A stretch of DNA of 64,000 nt from Pseudomonas lalkuanensis (GCF_008807375.1 NZ_CP043311.1:524501-588500); one strand, 5' to 3'; positions 38,061 to 50,089 are shown, counted from the first letter of the stretch. Notes: generated by a model from the letters alone, not told the origin. Translations and numbers: made by a program.

Positions 38061-40830
38061 GGTAACCTTGAATGCCTTTTTCCAGGAAGCCTTCGGCCTT
38101 GTTGCCCACGATGCCGCCGAGGCCCTTCAGGACGATTTGCAGGAAGATCCCGCGGTCGCCGCTTTCGTTGGTCGAGTCGGGGGTTTGGTCGAACTCGTCG
38201 TAGTCCACCCAGTAGCGGTTGATCAGGCGCAGCTTCCAGCAGCAGCTGTCGTACTCGAAGCCGCCGAAGGCTTCCAGGGTACGGTTTTGGCTGTAGTCAT
38301 ACTGCCAGCGGGCCAGGGCGCTCCATTGCGGGACGATCGGCCAGATGACCGAGAAGTCGTGCTGGCTGATCTTGTAGTAGTCCTTGATGAAGTTGGGGTT
38401 GGGTTGGCCATTCGCCAACGTGGGCGTGCCGTAGTCGGGGCTGAACGTCCATTGGCCGGTCGTCTGGTCGTACCGGATGGTGTCATTGCGGTAGCGGTAA
38501 CCGGCATTGATCACCTTGTTCGGGTTGTCTTCAGGCTGGTAGTGGAACATCGCGCTGCCGGAGCGGGTGCGATGGGAATCCGGGTCCCAGTTGAAGTCCG
38601 AGGTTACGCGCCAGTCGCGGTTGAAACGGTACAGGTATTCCAGTGCGTAGGGCGAAACAGAGGCCTGAGCGTCGGCACGGGTGTCGGCGTCGATACCTGG
38701 CAGTTGTACCTTCCGATCCTGGAAGTAGAAGGCCTGGCCGATGCTGAAGCGCTGGCGCTCGAAGCCATTGGACTCGATCCAGCGATTGGTCACGCCCAGA
38801 GAGACCTGATTGGCGTCGCCGATGCGATCGCGGCCGGAGAAGCGGTTGTCGCGCCACAGCGATGCGTAGTTGAAGCTGGGCTCGCTGGTATCGAATACCG
38901 GGATATCGGTCTGGTCTTCTTCCGGCACGTAGAGGTAGAACAGCCGAGGTTCCAGGGTCTGTGTGTAGTTCTTGCCAAAGAACTGGGTCTTGCGATCGAA
39001 ATACAGGCCACTGTCAACGCTGTAGATGGGCAGCTGGCGATCCGGATTGCCATCGAAGCTTTGATTGGCCCGTGCCAGATCGCTCTTGCCTGTGCCATCC
39101 AGGCTCAGATCATATTGCGTGTATGCGTACTTGACCTGCGGCTTGAGGAAACCCCACGTCCAGTTCATCGGCAGGCTGACGCTCGGCTCAAGATGGGTCC
39201 GATCGCCATTGGCGCGCGCGAGCCCCGTGGTATTTTCGTCGAGCCACGGCGTAGTGTTGCCGTCGATATCAGTGAACAGGCCGTCGCGCAGGTTGCGGTC
39301 GAAACGGACGAACTCGGTGTTGTAGGCGAAGTTCAGGCCGCCAGGCTGGAAGGGCAGTGCCCCGTTCAGGGTGATCTGCGGCAGGCGGTCATAGGGCGTG
39401 ACGTCGGAAATGGTCGCCAGCTCATACGCATGGGCATTCAGCTTCGCGGTGTAGGTATCGCCGCGATAGGTGAGGGTGCCGCGCTGGTTGACGTAGGTGG
39501 GGGTGTCCACACCCAGGTCGGTGTCCAGGTCGTCGAAGTAGTACGGGTCGCTGATGTCGGTGTAGTCGACTTCGGCCAGCAGGCGGGAGTCCAGGCCGCC
39601 GGTGTGTTTCCAGTTGTACAGCCAGCGCTTCTTCTCGTACTCGGACATGAGCTTGCGCTCGTCTTCCTTGTCGTCGAGGTAGGCGGCGCCAAGCTGGCCT
39701 TCGCTGCTGCGGGTCAGGTAGCGGAACTCGCCTTCCATCAGCAGGCCGCGCTTGGCCATGTAGCGCGGGTACAGGGTGGCGTCGTAGTTCGGCGCCAGGT
39801 TGAAGTAGTACGGGGTGACCAACAGGAAGCCGGTATCGCTGCTGCTGCCGATGGTCGGCGGCAGGAAGCCGGACTGGCGACGGTCGTCGATCGGGAAATA
39901 GATGTACGGGGTATAGAACACCGGAATGTCCTTGACCCGCAGGGTGACGTTGGTCGCGGTGCCGAAACCGGTGGCCGGGTTCAGCTTGATGTTGTTGCCT
40001 TTCAGGTGCCAGGCGTTGTCACCCGGTTCACAACGGGTGTAGGTACCGTCTTTCAGACGGATGACTGCATCTTCCTGGCGCTTGGCGTACAGCGCGCTGC
40101 CACGGGTATGCGACTGATGCAGGACGTACTCGGCGTTGTCGATCTTGGCTTCGCCGTTGTCCAGTTGCAGGTCGGCGTGATCACCGACCACCAGGGCGCC
40201 CTTGTCACGCAGCTTGACGTTGCCGACCAGCTCGCCACGGTTCTCTGCCTGGTGCAGGTTGGCTTCGTCGGCCTCCACCTGCATGCTGCCCTGGCGCAGG
40301 ACGACGTCACCGGCGAGGGTGGCGATCTGCTTCTCCTGCTCGTAGCGCGAGGCCTTGGCGGAGATGTAGGTCGGCGCATCTTCCGGCGCGGTGTCGTCGT
40401 CGATGCCCGGGCGCGGCGGCTCGACATAGGCACCGGCGCAATAGGGGCCAGCTTCGGCCAATTGCGCGGCGGTGAGCTTGTCGCGCGGCACCCAGTCGAG
40501 GTGACTGTAGTCGGCACTGCGGGATGCCAGGCCCTTGCCTTCGGCCTCGGTGACCAGGGTCGGCTTGCCGCCCTCGGCCTCACCGCCTTCGGTGGCCTGG
40601 GGCGCGACGCCAATGGTCGAGCTCACGGCGCTGTCGCTGTGCACCGGGCGTGGCGGCAGGCTCTCGGCGCTGGCCTTGGGCGAACAAGCCCAGCCGCCAG
40701 CAGTGGAAGCCTTGCAATCGAACTGCTCTGCGGCGACGACGAACGAGGTGGCTACTGGCTGGAGGGCCAGCAGGCTACCGGTCACCAGCAGGGGGAACTT
40801 TCTACGAAACGCGGGGGATCTTACTGCCAT
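38035..40830 (-). CDS. lptD: LPS-assembly protein LptD
   Basis: The outer-membrane barrel that inserts lipopolysaccharide in the outer leaflet, together with LptE. It has 931 residues from the ATG at 40830, beginning with a signal peptide (cleavage near residue 34). A periplasmic OstA/jellyroll domain (about 130-290) is followed by a large beta-barrel. Cysteines near the N-terminus (C39, C49) and the pair in the C-terminal half (CC near [12 protein letters not shown]) fit the known inter-domain disulfides. A longer upstream frame has no signal. It heads the surA-pdxA-rsmA-apaGH-glpE string and is divergent from amgK. Confidence 0.97.
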   Translation of the reverse strand: MAVRSPAFRRKFPLLVTGSLLALQPVATSFVVAAEQFDCKASTAGGWACSPKASAESLPPRPVHSDSAVSSTIGVAPQATEGGEAEGGKPTLVTEAEGKGLASRSADYSHLDWVPRDKLTAAQLAEAGPYCAGAYVEPPRPGIDDDTAPEDAPTYISAKASRYEQEKQIATLAGDVVLRQGSMQVEADEANLHQAENRGELVGNVKLRDKGALVVGDHADLQLDNGEAKIDNAEYVLHQSHTRGSALYAKRQEDAVIRLKDGTYTRCEPGDNAWHLKGNNIKLNPATGFGTATNVTLRVKDIPVFYTPYIYFPIDDRRQSGFLPPTIGSSSDTGFLLVTPYYFNLAPNYDATLYPRYMAKRGLLMEGEFRYLTRSSEGQLGAAYLDDKEDERKLMSEYEKKRWLYNWKHTGGLDSRLLAEVDYTDISDPYYFDDLDTDLGVDTPTYVNQRGTLTYRGDTYTAKLNAHAYELATISDVTPYDRLPQITLNGALPFQPGGLNFAYNTEFVRFDRNLRDGLFTDIDGNTTPWLDENTTGLARANGDRTHLEPSVSLPMNWTWGFLKPQVKYAYTQYDLSLDGTGKSDLARANQSFDGNPDRQLPIYSVDSGLYFDRKTQFFGKNYTQTLEPRLFYLYVPEEDQTDIPVFDTSEPSFNYASLWRDNRFSGRDRIGDANQVSLGVTNRWIESNGFERQRFSIGQAFYFQDRKVQLPGIDADTRADAQASVSPYALEYLYRFNRDWRVTSDFNWDPDSHRTRSGSAMFHYQPEDNPNKVINAGYRYRNDTIRYDQTTGQWTFSPDYGTPTLANGQPNPNFIKDYYKISQHDFSVIWPIVPQWSALARWQYDYSQNRTLEAFGGFEYDSCCWKLRLINRYWVDYDEFDQTPDSTNESGDRGIFLQIVLKGLGGIVGNKAEGFLEKGIQGYREREDQAL

Positions 40831-40916
40831 CTTATTAGTCCGGGCTTCCTGCGCGCCATCGGCCCGCTGGGCCGCACGCCTCTCGATGGGCTGAAAAAGA
40901 TGCTGGATAATAAAGC

Positions 40917-42649
<1,733 letters not shown>

Positions 42650-42650
42650 G

Positions 42651-43418
42651 TTGGTCTGGCCTGCCACTCTGATAGGCGCCGCGGCCGGTTTCGCCCTGGC
42701 GAGCATCCCGGGTGCGATGCTGGGTGCGCTGCTGGGCCAGGTATTCGACCGGCGCCTGAAACTGGAGTCCTGGGGCGACCTGCGTGCGCGCCTGCGGGGC
42801 GATCCGGCCATCGAAGAGCAGGATCTGCTGTTCGTCCTGCTCGGCCGTCTGGCCAAGAGCGATGGGCGGGTGCAGGACGCCCACATCCAGCAGGCGCGCT
42901 TGGAAATGAAACGGGTCGGCCTGGACGCCGCCGCTACCCGTCGGGCCATTGCGGCTTTCAACCGAGGCAAGGCCGGCAGCGACAATCTGCAGCCCAGCCT
43001 GCGCGTGTTGAAGGACGAGCGACTGACTGTGGAACGCCTGCTGCGCAGTTGTTGGCAGATGGCGGCTGCCGATGGCCGGATCGGTCAACACGAGCGCGAG
43101 CTCATCCTGCAATGGGGGCATTGGCTCGGCCTTCCGACATCCCGGATCGAGGCGCTGGGGGCGGGTTACGACATCCCCCATGGCCTGCCACCCAAGCCTG
43201 GTAACAGCTACAAGGAAGCCCTGATCCTGCTGGGGGTGACCGCCGACTGCGAACCAGCGGTGATCAAGCGTGCCTACCGCCGCCTGCTCAGCCAGAACCA
43301 CCCGGACAAGCTTGCCGGCTCGGGCGCAAGTCCCGCGCTGGTGCGTGCCGCTACCGACCGCACCCGCGAACTGCACAGCGCCTACAACCTGATCCGCGAG
43401 CGTCACGGTTTCCGCTGA
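42651..43418 (+). CDS. DjlA-like protein (TerB and DnaJ domains)
   Basis: A 255-residue protein like the membrane-anchored co-chaperone DjlA. It has a glycine/alanine-rich N-terminal membrane helix (LIGAAAGFALASIPGAMLGALLG), a TerB-type helical domain (about 55-165), and a C-terminal J domain with the HPD triplet in QNHPDKLAG, needed to stimulate DnaK. The start is TTG at 42651 with GGAGG 8 bases before, one base after the murU stop. It is probably co-transcribed with amgK and murU. Confidence 0.87.
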   Translation: MVWPATLIGAAAGFALASIPGAMLGALLGQVFDRRLKLESWGDLRARLRGDPAIEEQDLLFVLLGRLAKSDGRVQDAHIQQARLEMKRVGLDAAATRRAIAAFNRGKAGSDNLQPSLRVLKDERLTVERLLRSCWQMAAADGRIGQHERELILQWGHWLGLPTSRIEALGAGYDIPHGLPPKPGNSYKEALILLGVTADCEPAVIKRAYRRLLSQNHPDKLAGSGASPALVRAATDRTRELHSAYNLIRERHGFR

Positions 43419-43453
43419 AGGGGGCTCCGGGAGGCGCTGCGCCGGTTACCTGC

Positions 43454-44485
43454 CTAGATCGAGGGGCCTGAAGCGGCCTTTGATGGCGCCTTGCTGGCGT
43501 CCGCTTCCAGATGCAGGCTCAGCCAGCCGCGAATGCGCCGGATGAGCTGCTCCTGTTCGGTGCGCCGATCGGCCGGTAGACCTTTCATGGCGATCTGGAT
43601 ATAGGCCGGGTGCTTCTGCCGCTTGCTCGCGTGCAGGCGACGCAGGGCGGCATCGCGGTCGGTGGGCTGGTCTTTGTAATAGAAGTCGCCGGTGGCCAGT
43701 TTCAGTGCGGGCAATGAATCTTCCAGCGCGGGCTCGTAGCCAGTGGGCAATTCCGCGGCCACCAGCAGGAGGTTGCGCACATCCTTCGGTTCACTGGCGG
43801 TGAGGTACTGCGTTGCCCAGTAGGCGCCGGTGCCATGCCCCAACAGCACGATCGCCCCGGGATTCTGCTGGCGGGCGAAGGCCAGTGCCGCGTCGATACG
43901 GGCGAACACGCGCTCGGTCTGGGTCTTCTGGATGGCATCGCGGGACAGCGGCGGAGGTGCCGGATCGGTATCGGGTTCGGCGCTACCGGCCTGCTCGGTA
44001 TTGGCAGGGCCTTCCTCCTCGGCCTTTTCCGGACTTACCGCCGGCTCCGCCTTGGACGGCTCCCCGGTCTTCAGCGGGCGGGGCGGCGGCGGGTCGCCGC
44101 TGGGGTCCGGCAGGGTCACGGAGAGGGTGCTCCAGCCGGAGTCCGGCAGTTTGCGCCGCAGTGGCCCGATGGCCTCGGGCCAGTCGGCGCTCTCGCCTTC
44201 GCCGGGGAGGAGAATCACCAGCCCGCTGGGCTCACTGACATTCGCGGGCTGCCAGAGCACGAGGAAACTCTCCTCGCCGGCCTTGAGCTGCTGTTGCTCC
44301 CGCGCGGGGAGCTGGCGCGCCAGGTTGCTGGCCTCCTCCTGGCTGCGTTCTTCCAGGGGTGCCCGCTCTACCGCCGGTGCGGTTTCCTTCGGCGCGGCGG
44401 CGTCTTCTTCCGCCTGCAGCACGGGGGAGGCGGGCAGCAGGGCGAGGCAAAGGGCCGCGAGGGCAGGGCGAATGGCACGAGGCAT
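43454..44485 (-). CDS. DUF3530 family alpha/beta-hydrolase-like protein
   Basis: A 343-residue secreted protein. Signal peptide about residues 1-25 (PALAALCLALLPASPVLQA). The body resembles an alpha/beta hydrolase (GLVILLPGEGESADWPEAIGPLRR, then IVLLGHGTGAYWA), but the nucleophile position of GxSxG is glycine (GHGTG), so it is probably not a hydrolase. A proline- and glutamate-rich insertion of about 55 residues (about 127-182) splits the domain. A much longer frame upstream is antisense to the sensor gene and is not real. Convergent with the DjlA-like gene. Confidence 0.82.
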   Translation of the reverse strand: MPRAIRPALAALCLALLPASPVLQAEEDAAAPKETAPAVERAPLEERSQEEASNLARQLPAREQQQLKAGEESFLVLWQPANVSEPSGLVILLPGEGESADWPEAIGPLRRKLPDSGWSTLSVTLPDPSGDPPPPRPLKTGEPSKAEPAVSPEKAEEEGPANTEQAGSAEPDTDPAPPPLSRDAIQKTQTERVFARIDAALAFARQQNPGAIVLLGHGTGAYWATQYLTASEPKDVRNLLLVAAELPTGYEPALEDSLPALKLATGDFYYKDQPTDRDAALRRLHASKRQKHPAYIQIAMKGLPADRRTEQEQLIRRIRGWLSLHLEADASKAPSKAASGPSI

Positions 44486-44584
44486 CGGGGACTTCCTGGT
44501 CAAGCTGGGAAGCAGGAGCCTAATGGCTCGTCTCGCATTTGTCAGGCCGAGCCTTCGCATGGTTCGCCACAGCTGGAGTAAGGT

Positions 44585-47011
44585 ATGTCGGCTGTTTCTC
44601 CTGGTTGCGGTTGGCCATTCATGATCCGTGCGCTCCTGTCCCTGTTGTTCGCCTGCTGCCTGGCGATGCCCGCACCGGCCGCGCCAAGCCATCTGCCCCT
44701 GGACGAAAGTCAGCGGCAATGGCTCGAGAATCACCCCCAACTGCGTGTCGGCGCCGCGCTCCAGGCGCCCTATGTCCAGCTGGATCGTCGACTGCAGCAA
44801 CTGTCGGGCGCCAACGTCGAGCTGATGGGCTGGCTGGCCAGGGACTTGGGCGTGGAGCTGGTCTGGCGCACCTACGACAGTCAGGTCGAGCTGGAGCAGG
44901 CCATGCGCAGCGGGCAGATCGACCTGGCCCCGGGCCTTGGCCAGACGCCTGCCGGCCTGCGTCTGTGGTTGTTCTCCGATCCCTACCTGCGGGTTTCCCA
45001 GTTGCTGGTGGGCGAGCGGGAGGGCAGTGCGGCGGTGGACCTGGAGCAGCTCGATGCCACCTCGCCCGTGGCCCTGCGCCAGCCGAGCGCCGTAGCCGAT
45101 TACCTGCGCGCCACCTATTCCAACCTCGATCTCAAGCCGATGGCCAGCGAGCGGCAGGCGCTGCAGGCATTGCTCGCCGAGCAGGTGCGCTATGCCGTGC
45201 TGGATGAGGCCCAACTCAGTCGCCTGTCCCGCGAGCAGGAGTTCGCCGGGCTGGCGGTGGTGGGGGATATCGGTTTTCCGCAGCTGCTGCGGGTCGCCTC
45301 GCGCAGGGACTGGCCGGAGCTGGCGGCGATCATCGACATTGCCCTGCGCAGCCTGCCGGCCAAGGATCTCGATCAGCTCCACGAGCGCTGGCTGCAGCCC
45401 AAGTATCCGCGCCTGGGCGAGTCCGCGGGCTTCTGGCAGAACCTCAGCCTGCTGCTGGGTGTATTGCTGCTGACCGCTGCGGCCATCATCGCCTGGCTGC
45501 GTCGGCAGCGGCGTCGGCTGGAGCGGCAATTGCTGGATGCCCGCCATGCCCTGCAATTGCGCGAAGCGGCCGAAGAAGCCTTGCGCCTCACCCAGTTCTC
45601 CATCGATCACAGCACCCTGGGCATCCTCTGGGTGAATTGGGACAGCCATGTGCGCTACGCCAACCGTGCCGCCGAACAGATGCTCGGCTATGCGCCGGGT
45701 AGCCTGGCGGATCGCCCACTGGCCGACTTCCAGCCCGAACTGAACATGGATCGCTGGCTCGATCTCTGGCGCCGTGCGCGCAACAGCGACGAGGGGCCGC
45801 TGAGCTCCGAGACACGCTGCCTGCGCCCCGATGGAAGCTGGCTGCCGGCGGATGTGTCGCTGAGCTTCCTGCGCTTCGGCTCCTCGGAATACCTGGTGGT
45901 GTTCCTTTCCGACGCCACCGAGCGCCGCCGCGCCCGCGAGGCCCTCGAAGAGAGCGAGGCGCGCCTGAAGGGCATCGCGTCCAACGTGCCCGGCCTGGTG
46001 TTCCGCCTGGAGCGGCCGAAGGCCGGCGCGCCCTCCGATTTCGCCTTCATCGGTGAAGGCAGCGAGGGGCTGGTGGGCTACAGCGCCAGCGAGTTGCTGG
46101 ACACCGGGCGTGGCATTCGCGGCCTGGTCCATCCCGACGACCGAGATGGCTATTGGGAGAGCCAGATGCGGGCGCTGGACGCCGATCGCGACTGGCACTG
46201 GCAGGGGCGCATCCTCACCCGCGACGGTGCGCTGCGCTGGGCCGATATCAAGGCCAGTGCACGGGTGTTCGATGATGGCCGCGCGGTCTGGGACGGCGTG
46301 GTCTGGGACATCACCAGCAACAAGCAGATCGAACTGGAACTGGGGGCTTCCCGTGCCCAGTTGCGCGAGCTGTCGGCGCACCTGGAAAGCGTGCGCGAGG
46401 AAGAGAAGGCGCGTATCGCCCGGGAGGTCCATGACGAACTGGGCCAGGTGCTCACGGTGCTCAAGCTGGAGACCTCCATGTGCGAACTGGCCTACGCCGG
46501 ACTTGACGCCGGGCTCAAGGAGCGACTGGACAGCATGAAGCGGCTGATCGCCCAGCTGTTCCAGCTGGTGCGCGATGTGGCGACGGCATTGCGGCCGCCG
46601 ATCCTCGACGCCGGTATCGCCTCGGCCATCGAATGGCAGGCACGGCGCTTCGAGGCCCGCACACAGATTCCCTGCCTGGTGGAAGTGCCCGAACAGCTGC
46701 CGCAGTTGTCCGATGCCAAGGCGGTGGGCCTGTTCCGCGTGCTGCAGGAAGCGCTGACCAACGTCATGCGCCATGCCGAGGCGCATACTGTCGCGGTTCG
46801 CCTCAGCGAGGAGGACGACATGATCTGCCTGCGCATCAGCGACGATGGCCGTGGTTTCGATACCGGCGCCAAGGGCGGCGGATCATTCGGCCTGGTGGGC
46901 ATGCGCGAGCGCGTGCTGATGCTGGGCGGCAGTCTGCAGATCGAGAGCCAGCCGGGCGAGGGCACCACCCTCTGCGTGCGCGTGGCGTTGGATAAGGAGA
47001 AAGTGGCGTGA
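44585..47011 (+). CDS. agtS: Sensor histidine kinase AgtS-like
   Basis: An 808-residue membrane kinase. Order: signal/anchor segment (about 13-33), periplasmic SBP_bac_3-type sensor (about 40-275), transmembrane helix (about 285-303), two PAS domains (about 340-455 and 465-590), HisKA_3 dimerisation helix with the phospho-acceptor H616 (IAREVHDELGQ), and a HATPase (NVMRHAEAH, DDGRGF). The start ATG at 44585 has GGAG 6 bases before it; an ATG at 44621 lacks a ribosome site. It overlaps the response regulator and precedes an amino-acid-type ABC importer, matching agtSR-agtABCD of P. aeruginosa, where GABA and 5-aminovalerate are sensed. Naming rests on context and recall. Confidence 0.88.
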   Translation: MSAVSPGCGWPFMIRALLSLLFACCLAMPAPAAPSHLPLDESQRQWLENHPQLRVGAALQAPYVQLDRRLQQLSGANVELMGWLARDLGVELVWRTYDSQVELEQAMRSGQIDLAPGLGQTPAGLRLWLFSDPYLRVSQLLVGEREGSAAVDLEQLDATSPVALRQPSAVADYLRATYSNLDLKPMASERQALQALLAEQVRYAVLDEAQLSRLSREQEFAGLAVVGDIGFPQLLRVASRRDWPELAAIIDIALRSLPAKDLDQLHERWLQPKYPRLGESAGFWQNLSLLLGVLLLTAAAIIAWLRRQRRRLERQLLDARHALQLREAAEEALRLTQFSIDHSTLGILWVNWDSHVRYANRAAEQMLGYAPGSLADRPLADFQPELNMDRWLDLWRRARNSDEGPLSSETRCLRPDGSWLPADVSLSFLRFGSSEYLVVFLSDATERRRAREALEESEARLKGIASNVPGLVFRLERPKAGAPSDFAFIGEGSEGLVGYSASELLDTGRGIRGLVHPDDRDGYWESQMRALDADRDWHWQGRILTRDGALRWADIKASARVFDDGRAVWDGVVWDITSNKQIELELGASRAQLRELSAHLESVREEEKARIAREVHDELGQVLTVLKLETSMCELAYAGLDAGLKERLDSMKRLIAQLFQLVRDVATALRPPILDAGIASAIEWQARRFEARTQIPCLVEVPEQLPQLSDAKAVGLFRVLQEALTNVMRHAEAHTVAVRLSEEDDMICLRISDDGRGFDTGAKGGGSFGLVGMRERVLMLGGSLQIESQPGEGTTLCVRVALDKEKVA

Positions 47012-47637
47012 TCCGAGTACTGGTGGCCGAAGACCACACCATCGTCCGCGAGGGCATCAAGCAGCTCATCGGGCTGGCCAAGGACCTATGCGTGGCGGGG
47101 GAGGCCGGCAACGGCGAGCAGCTGATGGATGCGCTGCGCCAGACACCCTGCGAAGTGGTCCTGCTGGACATCTCCATGCCCGGGGTGAACGGCCTGGAAG
47201 CCATTCCGCGCATCCGCGCCCTGAGCAACCCGCCGGCGGTGCTGGTGCTGTCCATGCACGACGAGGCGCAGATGGCGGCGCGGGCGCTGAAGATCGGCGC
47301 CGCCGGCTATGCCACCAAGGACAGCGACCCGGCCCTGCTGCTCACCGCGATCCGCAAGGTGGCCTCAGGCGGTCGTTACATTGATCCGGACCTGGCCGAC
47401 CGCATGGTCTTCGAGGTGGGACTGACCGACGCCCGGCCGGCGCATACCCTGCTTTCGGAGCGTGAGTTCTCGGTATTCGAGCGCCTGGTGCGTGGCGAGG
47501 GAGTGAACGAAATCGCCCAGCAACTGGCGGTCAGCAGCAAGACCGTAAGCACTCACAAGGCGCGCCTGATGCAGAAACTCGGATTGCACTCGGTGGCTGA
47601 CCTGGTGAAGTACGCCGTGGAGCACAAGCTTTTGTGA
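47008..47637 (+). CDS. agtR: Response regulator AgtR-like (NarL family)
   Basis: A 209-residue regulator with a receiver domain (phospho-acceptor D54 in LLDISMPG, switch residues S/T in VLSMHDE, K in ATKDSD) and a LuxR/NarL helix-turn-helix (LSEREFSVFERL, then EIAQQLAVSSKTVSTHKARLMQKL). It uses a GTG start overlapping the kinase stop (GTGA). It should activate the transporter operon 150 bp downstream, where a perfect palindrome (47661-47680) is a good candidate binding site. Confidence 0.9.
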   Translation: MIRVLVAEDHTIVREGIKQLIGLAKDLCVAGEAGNGEQLMDALRQTPCEVVLLDISMPGVNGLEAIPRIRALSNPPAVLVLSMHDEAQMAARALKIGAAGYATKDSDPALLLTAIRKVASGGRYIDPDLADRMVFEVGLTDARPAHTLLSEREFSVFERLVRGEGVNEIAQQLAVSSKTVSTHKARLMQKLGLHSVADLVKYAVEHKLL

Positions 47638-47660
47638 ATGTCCGACAATCGCGCTCTGAT

Positions 47661-47680
47661 TTGTAGGGCAATCCCTACAA
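47661..47680. promoter_or_regulatory. Palindrome, candidate AgtR binding site
   Basis: TTGTAGGG-CAAT-CCCTACAA: 8-bp perfect arms with a 4-bp spacer, 108 bp upstream of the agtA start and immediately after agtR. NarL-family dimers bind such spaced palindromes. It is the only clear symmetrical site in this gap. Confidence 0.6.
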
Positions 47681-47788
47681 AAAATCCTCTCTAAGCCTTA
47701 TAGCAATCTCTCATACCGCCCGATTTGCGTGCTTTGCCGCCTTCTCTAGGCTTTGGTCTACGGCAGACACAAAAATAAAGGTGCGGTT

Positions 47789-48898
47789 ATGGCCGAGACA
47801 CAAGGCAACGACATCCTGGTCAGCTTTCGCGGCGTGCAGAAGAGCTACGACGGCGAGACCCTGATCGTCAAAGACCTCAACCTGGACATTCGCAAAGGCG
47901 AATTCCTCACCCTGCTCGGACCGTCCGGCTCCGGCAAGACCACCAGCCTGATGATGCTCGCCGGGTTCGAGACCCCCACCAACGGCGAAATCCTCCTGGC
48001 CGGTCGCTCCATCAACAACGTGCCTCCGCACAAGCGCGACATCGGCATGGTGTTCCAGAACTACGCGCTGTTCCCGCACATGACGGTGGCCGAGAACCTC
48101 GCCTTCCCGCTTTCCGTGCGCGGCATGAGCAAGACCGACGCCAGCGAGCGGGTCAAGCGCGCGCTGTCCATGGTCCAGCTGGACAGCTTCCGCAACCGCT
48201 ACCCCGGACAGCTTTCCGGCGGCCAGCAGCAGCGCGTCGCCCTGGCCCGTGCCCTGGTGTTCGAACCCCAGCTGGTGCTGATGGACGAACCCCTCGGTGC
48301 GTTGGACAAGCAGCTGCGCGAACACATGCAGATGGAGATCAAGCACATCCACCAGCGCCTCGGCGTGACCGTGGTCTACGTGACCCACGACCAGGGTGAA
48401 GCCCTGACCATGTCCGACCGCGTGGCCGTGTTCCATCAGGGCGAGATCCAGCAGATCGCCCCGCCGCGAGAGCTCTACGAGCTGCCGAAGAACACCTTCG
48501 TGGCCAACTTCATCGGCGAGAACAACCGCTTGAACGGCCAGTTGGAAAGCCGCGAGGGCGGCAAGTGCGTGGTTCGCCTGGCCCGTGGCGAGAAGGTCGA
48601 GGCGCTGGCGATCAACGTCGGCCAGCCGGGCGAGCCGGTGACCCTGTCGATCCGCCCCGAGCGCGTGCGCCTGAACGGCCACAGCGAGAGCTGCGTGAAT
48701 CGCTTCTCCGGGCGTGTCGCCGAGTTCATCTACCTGGGCGACCACGTGCGTATCCGCATGGAGGTCTGCGGCAAGCCCGACTTTTTCGTCAAGCAACCTA
48801 TTGCTGAGCTCGACCCCGCACTGGCGGTAGGCGATGTGGTGCCGCTCGGCTGGCAAGTGGAGCACGTCCGCGCACTGGACCCGCTTCTGGCGGAATGA
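47789..48898 (+). CDS. agtA: ABC transporter ATPase AgtA-like
   Basis: A 369-residue ATPase of the polyamine/opine importer class: Walker A GPSGSGKTT (44-52), Q-loop QNYALFPHM, signature LSGGQQQR (142-149), Walker B LVLMDEP, and a C-terminal TOBE domain (about 290-365). ATG at 47789 has AAAGGTG upstream; a longer frame to 47753 has no such site. It is the first gene of the transport operon. In P. aeruginosa this position is agtA, a GABA/5-aminovalerate importer component; the letter is by order and not certain. Confidence 0.88.
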   Translation: MAETQGNDILVSFRGVQKSYDGETLIVKDLNLDIRKGEFLTLLGPSGSGKTTSLMMLAGFETPTNGEILLAGRSINNVPPHKRDIGMVFQNYALFPHMTVAENLAFPLSVRGMSKTDASERVKRALSMVQLDSFRNRYPGQLSGGQQQRVALARALVFEPQLVLMDEPLGALDKQLREHMQMEIKHIHQRLGVTVVYVTHDQGEALTMSDRVAVFHQGEIQQIAPPRELYELPKNTFVANFIGENNRLNGQLESREGGKCVVRLARGEKVEALAINVGQPGEPVTLSIRPERVRLNGHSESCVNRFSGRVAEFIYLGDHVRIRMEVCGKPDFFVKQPIAELDPALAVGDVVPLGWQVEHVRALDPLLAE

Positions 48899-48947
48899 CG
48901 CGGCGGCGCCAACGCATTAGCAACCCTGCACTGTGGAGAAAACAACA

Positions 48948-49979
48948 ATGTCGAAATCCCTGAAACTCACCGCCATCGCCCTCGGGTTGGCCTGCGCCGC
49001 ACAGGCCATGGCTGCCGACCTGACCGTGGTGTCCTTCGGCGGTGCCAACAAGAATGCGCAGGTCAAGGCGTTCTACGAGCCCTACCAGAAGAGCACCGGC
49101 GACAAGATCATCGCTGGCGAATACAACGGCGAAATGGCCAAGGTGAAGGCCATGGTCGACACCAACAGCGTTTCCTGGAACCTGGTGGAAGTGGAGTCGC
49201 CTGAGCTCGCCCGTGGTTGCGACGAAGGCATGTTCGAAGAGCTGGACGCCGCCCAGTTCGGCAAGACCGAGGACTTCGTTCCCGGCGCCATCCAGCCCTG
49301 CGGTGTCGGCTTCTTCGTATGGTCCACCGTGCTGGCCTACAACGCCGACAAGCTGAAGTCCGCTCCCACCAGCTGGGCTGATTTCTGGGATGTGAAGAAA
49401 TTCCCCGGCAAGCGCGGCTTGCGCAAGGGCGCCAAGTACACCCTGGAGTTCGCCCTGATGGCCGACGGCGTTGCACCGAAGGACGTCTACAGCGTGCTGG
49501 CCACCAAGGAAGGCCAGGACCGCGCCTTCAAGAAGCTCGACGAAATCAAGCCGAGCATCCAGTGGTGGGAAGCCGGCGCCCAACCGCCGCAGTTCCTCGC
49601 GTCCGGTGACGTGGTCATGAGCTCGGCCTACAACGGCCGTATCGCCGCCGTGCAGAAGGAAAGCAACCTGAAAGTGGTGTGGACCGGCGGCATCTACGAC
49701 TTCGACTCCTGGGCCATCCCGAAGGGTGCCAAGGATGTCGACAAGGCCAAGGAATTCATTGCCTTCTCGGTCAAGCCCGAGCAGCAGAAGACCTACTCCG
49801 AGAACATCGCCTATGGCCCGGCCAACACCCAGGCCGTGCCGCTGCTGGACAAGGGCCTGCTGAAGGACATGCCGACCACCCCGGAGAACATCAAGGACCA
49901 GGTCGCCATGGACGTCACCTTCTGGGCTGACTACGGCGAGCAGCTGGAACAACGCTTCAACGCCTGGGCGGCCAAGTAA
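48948..49979 (+). CDS. agtB: ABC transporter substrate-binding protein AgtB-like
   Basis: A 343-residue periplasmic binding protein of the polyamine-type class. The signal peptide ends near residue 23 (AAQAMA). The mature start DLTVVSFGGANKNAQVKAFY and the GGIYDFDSWAIPKGA segment (near residue 248) are characteristic of this subfamily, which binds small amines and omega-amino acids rather than spermidine. It lies 49 bp after agtA and is followed by a CCCTCTCCC-type hairpin that could stabilise its message, giving more binding protein than channel. Confidence 0.88.
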   Translation: MSKSLKLTAIALGLACAAQAMAADLTVVSFGGANKNAQVKAFYEPYQKSTGDKIIAGEYNGEMAKVKAMVDTNSVSWNLVEVESPELARGCDEGMFEELDAAQFGKTEDFVPGAIQPCGVGFFVWSTVLAYNADKLKSAPTSWADFWDVKKFPGKRGLRKGAKYTLEFALMADGVAPKDVYSVLATKEGQDRAFKKLDEIKPSIQWWEAGAQPPQFLASGDVVMSSAYNGRIAAVQKESNLKVVWTGGIYDFDSWAIPKGAKDVDKAKEFIAFSVKPEQQKTYSENIAYGPANTQAVPLLDKGLLKDMPTTPENIKDQVAMDVTFWADYGEQLEQRFNAWAAK

Positions 49980-49992
49980 GCCTGCCGCATCC

Positions 49993-50028
49993 CCCCTCTC
50001 CCCATGGGAGAGGGGCCGGGGGTGAGGG
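49993..50028. repeat. CCCTCTCCC-type hairpin repeat in agt operon, copy 1
   Basis: CCCCTCTCCC-CAT-GGGAGAGGGG followed by GCCGGGGGTGAGGG. It lies between the binding protein and first permease genes. A copy occurs at 51367-51417. Confidence 0.75.
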
Positions 50029-50089
50029 CCCCATCGCCTCACCCTGGCCTTCGGGCCGAAAGTCCAATCCTGTTCCAACGGAGTTCGCC

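Noticed and set aside
44486..46786. Upstream extension of the DUF3530 gene on the minus strand (about 767 codons)
   Set aside because: It is antisense to the sensor kinase gene; the signal peptide marks the real start at 44485.
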